A DNA stretch of 8,497 nucleotides from positions 8,333 through 16,829 of the forward strand of contig NVSR01000051.1 of assembly GCA_002401295.1 (NCBI GenBank), given 5' to 3'. Positions 5,420 through 8,497 of this stretch are shown one piece after another. A model generated the notes under the pieces. That model ran no database searches and was not told the DNA's origin. It worked only from the letters and a program-made list of their open reading frames with translations. Each line of letters starts with the position of its first letter. Positions within the stretch are counted from its first letter, which is position 1. Both the position numbers and the translations under genes were made by a program. Source of the stretch: SAR324 cluster bacterium (lineage in GTDB: Bacteria; SAR324; XYD2-FULL-50-16).

Positions 5420-6744
5420 ATGAAGTCTAATTCATTTTTATTGATAAAAAAACATGGTTTGTTGGTTTTGTAGGTTTGATGCTCTTATTCTCTTTTGGCT
5501 GTAAAAGTGATGATAGTGATAGTGGTGATAGTGGTGATAGCGGCACGGCTTCCATTACCACACCTAGCTTGGATATGAATGCTCCGGACAGCATAACCGG
5601 TGGAAAGCAGAATGCTTCCAGTAACATGCTGGCTATGAGTTTTGCTGCTACTGCGGCTGCAACTTCTGATGGACCGGATTGTTCCTTTAACGAAGTTTCT
5701 GGAAATCCATTCCAGAATGGTTATTCCATGACTAAATTCCTGGTCAACCAAACCAGTACTTGGTCCTGTATGAGTGAATTTATGATGAATGCCGTCATGG
5801 CAATGGGATTCCCGACAGATGGAACTATTCAATCCATCCCATCTGATCCTTCTGATTCCGGTGGCCCAACTGGAGTCAGCATTACTCAAAATTCTTCAAC
5901 TCAAAATACAATCCGCCTCTATTTTAATAACGATAGCACTACACCGGGCATGTTTATTTCCTGGAACACAGTTGGAAATACTACGGAAGGACGATTGGTT
6001 CTTGGAGCCGGCATGATGAGCGATGGTAATGAGGCGGGTGCTCCTAATCAGCTACGGATGGACTTCAATATCACCTCTGCTCAGCAAGTGGCGGACTTAT
6101 TTTTAGCTTTCCCAGCTGCTAGTACCGATATAGGCGGGTTTCGTACTGAAGTGACAAAGACTCTGTCTGATAGCTCCTTTGTCGCAAGGGGAAGAATGGA
6201 TATGAAAGGCTCTTTTGGTGCGGATGCAACCATGGATAGTTGGACACCAAAACCAGCCATCATGATGTATGCCATAACTGATTCCACAGGAAAAGGCGCC
6301 GCTTCCTCCTCGATGGCTAATATGGGATTTCCACTGGGTGGATTGGGGTATTACCAGTTTACAATGGCAGATGAGTACTTCTTTACCGCAACAGGAACAT
6401 CTGAATATGTAAACAAGTCAATTCCCAGCGCTGTGTATAAAGAAGGCCGAACTATTGCCGATGCCTCGGCGGACAGTACCTACGGCTCCATGTTTGGTCT
6501 CCCAGGTTCTTATTTTCAAACTACCTGTAATAACGTAGCCGACGCGGATTGCGATGTCTTCATTACTGCATTATTTTCAAATGATAATTTTGGGCAGGAG
6601 CAGAATTCCGGAACTGACCCCGGAGATAGTAGAAGTACAGTTATCAATGCTTTAACTGATAGCGATTATCTAAGTTCAGTCTATCCAGCAGGATCAACCA
6701 GTTGGACCGGTGTCTTTGATATGAGCTTTACACCTTCTAATTAA
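5420..6744 (+). CDS. Secreted lipoprotein of unknown function, with an apparent -1 frameshift at an A7 run
   Basis: The long frame encodes a Ser/Asp/Gly/Met-rich protein with lipobox FSFGC, Cys codon at 5500-5502, then a low-complexity linker SDDSDSGDSGDSG. In that frame the only starts (TTG 5476, ATG 5479) give a signal peptide too short and without basic residues, and a stop lies at 5428. One frame over, ATG at 5420 has a good SD (AAGAGG, 5410-5415) and encodes MKSNSFLLIKK, a perfect n-region, but ends at TAG 5471. Joining the two at the A7 run 5446-5452 by a -1 shift gives a continuous 441-residue lipoprotein: MKSNSFLLIKK, then a hydrophobic stretch to Cys28. The body has four further cysteines in two pairs (DCSF and WSCMS near the start; TTCNN and ADCDVF near the end), which may form disulfides, and no family that I recognise. 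Cause unknown: programmed slippage, phase variation, mutation or a sequencing error. Confidence 0.75.
5446..5452 (+). promoter_or_regulatory. Slippery A-AAA-AAA heptamer (putative frameshift site)
   Basis: In the frame of ATG 5420 the bases divide as ATA-AAA-AAA-CAT, so the heptamer is in the register needed for tandem -1 slippage; the next codon becomes ACA and the lipoprotein frame follows. Addition of one A (A8) in DNA or RNA has the same effect. No clear downstream stem or close SD-like stimulator is seen. Confidence 0.5.
5518..5544 (+). repeat. 9-bp tandem repeat (GATAGTGGT x3, last copy diverged)
   Basis: Three head-to-tail 9-bp units encode Asp-Ser-Gly three times just after the lipidated Cys. 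A change in unit number keeps the frame, so it would alter only the length of the flexible tether between the membrane anchor and the folded body. Confidence 0.7.
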
Positions 6745-6796
6745 CTCGAAAGTTGTAAACTCTATTAGGATCATTTGTAACGGCTTGTCATTTCGT

Positions 6797-6825
6797 CCGA
6801 AGAAAGAGAGTTCTCTTACCTTCGG
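6797..6825. terminator. Bidirectional hairpin between convergent genes
   Basis: CCGAAG (6797-6802) pairs with CTTCGG (6820-6825), and inside it AAGAGA (6804-6809) pairs with TCTCTT (6812-6817). It lies between the lipoprotein stop and the end of the minus-strand membrane protein gene, the right place for a shared terminator, though T-tracts are lacking. A further inverted repeat AACTCG/CGAGTT spans 6850-6876. Confidence 0.5.
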
Positions 6826-6874
6826 TCGAGATGGCATAGGAGAAGGTTCAACTCGCAAGTAAAAAAGGAACGAG

Positions 6875-7276
6875 TTATTCGAGATTTCCCATGAGTCGTT
6901 CTCCCAAGCGGGCCCCGGTTAAAGCCAAACCAAAAGCAATAGCTCCTCCAATCAGCAATTTGGTCATGCTGAACTGAATAAATCCGTAGGGAGTGAAAAA
7001 ACTGAGGCTTAACATCAGAGTTACCGATAAAAAAGCTCCAGCCGCCGGTTCAAAAATTCGAACTCCCGGAGAAATAATTCCAATGACCAAGCCCCCCAGA
7101 AAAAAACTCACCAAGTGAAGCAAGCCCTGCAACATGAATCGCAAACTGATGGACATAAACCGTCCAACCAGAACATTGCCGACAAGGCCTCCTATAATCA
7201 GCTCAACCCCAATAAAGATTGCCATGGCTATCAACATCCATCGTACGGAAAAATCCTGAGATTCTATTTCTTTCAT
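6875..7276 (-). CDS. Small four-helix membrane protein of unknown function
   Basis: A 133-residue protein with four predicted membrane helices: about 13-37, 46-69, 77-95 and 104-124, joined by short loops and ended by a short polar tail GERLMGNLE. The helices are rich in Gly (GGLVGN, GGLVIG, LIGGAIAFGLALTGARLG), which suggests close packing. A conserved-looking loop SPGVRIFEPAAGAF (69-82) lies between helices two and three. I cannot name the family. ATG at 7274-7276 is preferred over the TTG one codon upstream; a weak AGAG (7287-7284) is its only SD candidate. The gene starts within about 20 bases of the right-end hairpin of the IscB element, so its original upstream region was probably displaced by the insertion, and it may now depend on read-through from iscB. 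Confidence 0.75.
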   Translation of the reverse strand: MKEIESQDFSVRWMLIAMAIFIGVELIIGGLVGNVLVGRFMSISLRFMLQGLLHLVSFFLGGLVIGIISPGVRIFEPAAGAFLSVTLMLSLSFFTPYGFIQFSMTKLLIGGAIAFGLALTGARLGERLMGNLE

Positions 7277-7377
7277 CAAAATGCTCTGCGATACCCCCGT
7301 CCTTTAGGTCGGGGAGGTAAGGAGCCAAGCATTGAAACCGTTGCAAAGCAACACCGCCTAAGACTCCAAAAACTTAG
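7277..7377 (-). mobile_element. Right-end region of an IS200/IS605-like iscB element
   Basis: Three hairpins follow the iscB stop codon: CTAAG/CTTAG (7358-7377), GTTGC-AAA-GCAAC (7340-7352), and a GC-rich one whose arms CCCCG (7295-7299) and CGGGG (7310-7314) enclose CC/GG pairs and a TTTA loop. On the minus strand the last reads CCCCGACCTAAAGGACGGGG, the usual look of the subterminal hairpin recognised by Y1 transposases. The exact end is not fixed but should lie between the hairpin and about 7277. No tnpA is in the window. Confidence 0.65.
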
Positions 7378-8497
7378 TTAAAAATATAAATAACCATCAA
7401 GTGCATGGACCTTAGAGCAATATCTCCAACTGATCCCTTGGGTTGTTGAACTATCTGTTTTGATATTAAAGCTTCCTGAGCTTCGTACCGCCACCCTACC
7501 AACATAGGTGCCTACTTTTTTTCCTTTGGTGACAATGGCTTTAACCATGTCCCCAGTCTGAAAACCTTTGACTATTTTTAGAGCTTTGGCGGATGTTCTC
7601 GGGAAGCCAAACTGATTGACTCGGCACATTTGCCTTGAACCATGCCCCATAGCCTTGATTTGCAAAGGGTGAACTTGATCAGTCTTGAGGGTTTCCGGCG
7701 TTGACCTGCCCACGCAAGCGGCATCCAGCCAATGACTTTTTTCTAATGCTTGCTGAGTCCGGTTGAAGTTGGTTAAGCCACCGCTACCAACTTCAACGGG
7801 TAATCCGGTAGCCTTCAGCCGGTTGAACAATGCCCATCTGGTAGCGTTCACCGCTGCCGCATCTTTCAATGGAGCCTTCGCCCTGGCTTTGATTCGTTTC
7901 AATAATTCGGGCTTTCCTCTCAAAAACTCTTCAACGGGCTGGTTTCCTTTCTTTTGATTACAAGGCACACAGGCAAGAGTTAAATTACTAATTCTATTGG
8001 AACCTCCTTTGCTTTTTGGAATAATGTGTTCGATCTCTAAAGGCACGTTTTGCGCTCCACAATAGACACAAGTACGGTTCCATTTTTCCAAGAGATATTC
8101 CTTTGTCTCGTATCCGGCTAAAGTGCCTTGCTGGTACTCCTTACCGGAAATTTCAGGGTTCTCCATTTGCTGCATATCGAAGCGTACCAACTCTTGAGAG
8201 ATCGCTTTGACTAGAGCAAAACAACACAACTTTTTAACCCATGTTTCTATATTGAAAACCCTACTTAGCAGGGATGGAGCTAGCCATCCTTTAGGCCGTG
8301 TTCTATTGAGGAAGCGGGGCTTTCTATACCTTGTTTTCCTGTTCCTCCGGCTTCGCCTACTCGCTCGTCTGGAATCCAATAGAGACTTGATTCTTTGCCC
8401 TCGATGCTCTAACTCAGCGGCAAATACCACTTCCCCGGAACGATCGTTAACAATGGCTACCCCTGTTTTCTTGCTGCCTGGATCAATCTTAATTCGC
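7378..8497 (-). CDS. iscB: IscB RNA-guided RuvC/HNH nuclease (N-terminus off the right edge)
   Basis: The frame is open to the right edge; 372 residues are visible and about 50-70 (the PLMP domain) should be missing. Order of domains, counting from the edge: RuvC-I IKIDPGSKKTGVAIV with catalytic Asp (8482-8484); arginine-rich bridge helix about 40-65 (SRRASRRSRRNRKTRYRKP); RuvC-II with Glu102 in SQELVRFD; HNH domain about 140-185 with CVYC and CVPC zinc pairs, His157 in LEIEHIIP and Asn171; RuvC-III HWLDAACVG with His255 and Asp258; then a C-terminal domain starting near GHGSRQMCR (284-292) and ending IscB-like at HALDGYLYF. By family knowledge IscB uses an omega-RNA encoded upstream of its gene to cut DNA beside a short target motif, and is the relative of Cas9's ancestor. 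All visible catalytic residues are present, so it looks active. HNH followed by RuvC-III, with the split RuvC and bridge helix, rules out TnpB. Confidence 0.93.
   Translation of the reverse strand, partial: RIKIDPGSKKTGVAIVNDRSGEVVFAAELEHRGQRIKSLLDSRRASRRSRRNRKTRYRKPRFLNRTRPKGWLAPSLLSRVFNIETWVKKLCCFALVKAISQELVRFDMQQMENPEISGKEYQQGTLAGYETKEYLLEKWNRTCVYCGAQNVPLEIEHIIPKSKGGSNRISNLTLACVPCNQKKGNQPVEEFLRGKPELLKRIKARAKAPLKDAAAVNATRWALFNRLKATGLPVEVGSGGLTNFNRTQQALEKSHWLDAACVGRSTPETLKTDQVHPLQIKAMGHGSRQMCRVNQFGFPRTSAKALKIVKGFQTGDMVKAIVTKGKKVGTYVGRVAVRSSGSFNIKTDSSTTQGISWRYCSKVHALDGYLYF

Noticed and set aside
5485..5889. 134-codon antisense frame inside the lipoprotein gene
   Set aside because: A shadow of the repeat-rich coding strand (runs of Ile-Thr and Ser-Arg), with no start signal.
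5476..6744. Lipoprotein beginning at TTG 5476 or ATG 5479
   Set aside because: It would leave only about 7-8 residues before the lipidated Cys and no positive charge, which cannot serve as a signal peptide; the ATG at 5420 with a good SD explains the missing part.
7378..8497. TnpB or Cas9 instead of IscB
   Set aside because: TnpB lacks an HNH domain; Cas9 has a large recognition lobe between the bridge helix and RuvC-II that is missing here; no CRISPR repeats are seen.

Overview
This looks like a chromosomal stretch from a Gram-negative (diderm) bacterium of moderate, slightly AT-rich base composition. The evidence is a lipoprotein with a lipobox, a LuxR regulator with an acyl-homoserine-lactone type ligand domain, and Shine-Dalgarno led genes. 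The gene mix (short unknown proteins, solo LuxR, Asp/Ser/Gly-rich lipoprotein, crotonase) would suit a delta-proteobacterium-like or SAR324-like lineage, but that placement is a guess and no marker gene is present.

Layout, left to right. (1) 1-1668 (+): 3' part of a large transporter, an APC-type amino acid permease fused to a PTS EIIA-like domain and a TrkA-C domain; its start lies off the left edge. (2) 1669-1948: intergenic, with a long stem-loop, a promoter-like site, a tandem GCACCTG repeat and a two-hairpin leader for the next gene. (3) 1949-2458 (+): unrecognised soluble 169-residue protein. (4) 2565-3350 (-): LuxR-family regulator with the conserved autoinducer-pocket residues and a C-terminal LuxR helix-turn-helix, convergent with gene 3; no luxI is visible. 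(5) 3351-3961: 610 bp non-coding stretch with several strong inverted repeats, including a terminator-like hairpin and a dyad just before the next gene. (6) 3962-4774 (+): crotonase/enoyl-CoA hydratase family protein with non-canonical acid/base positions. (7) 4775-5419: non-coding, with a clear intrinsic terminator on the minus strand that may end a small RNA, then a promoter and leader. (8) 5420-6744 (+): secreted lipoprotein of unknown function whose best start (ATG with SD) is one base out of frame with the body; the shift lies exactly on an A-AAA-AAA slippery run. (9) 6875-7276 (-): small four-helix membrane protein. (10) 7378 to the right edge (-): IscB, the RNA-guided RuvC/HNH nuclease of IS200/IS605-like elements, with all visible catalytic motifs intact. 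Its N-terminus and omega-RNA region lie off the right edge; the element's right end with its typical hairpin is at about 7280-7380, directly upstream of gene 9.

The genes do not form one pathway. The points most worth attention are the IscB element, the apparently frameshifted or slippage-controlled lipoprotein, and the LuxR solo paired with an unknown gene that has a structured leader.
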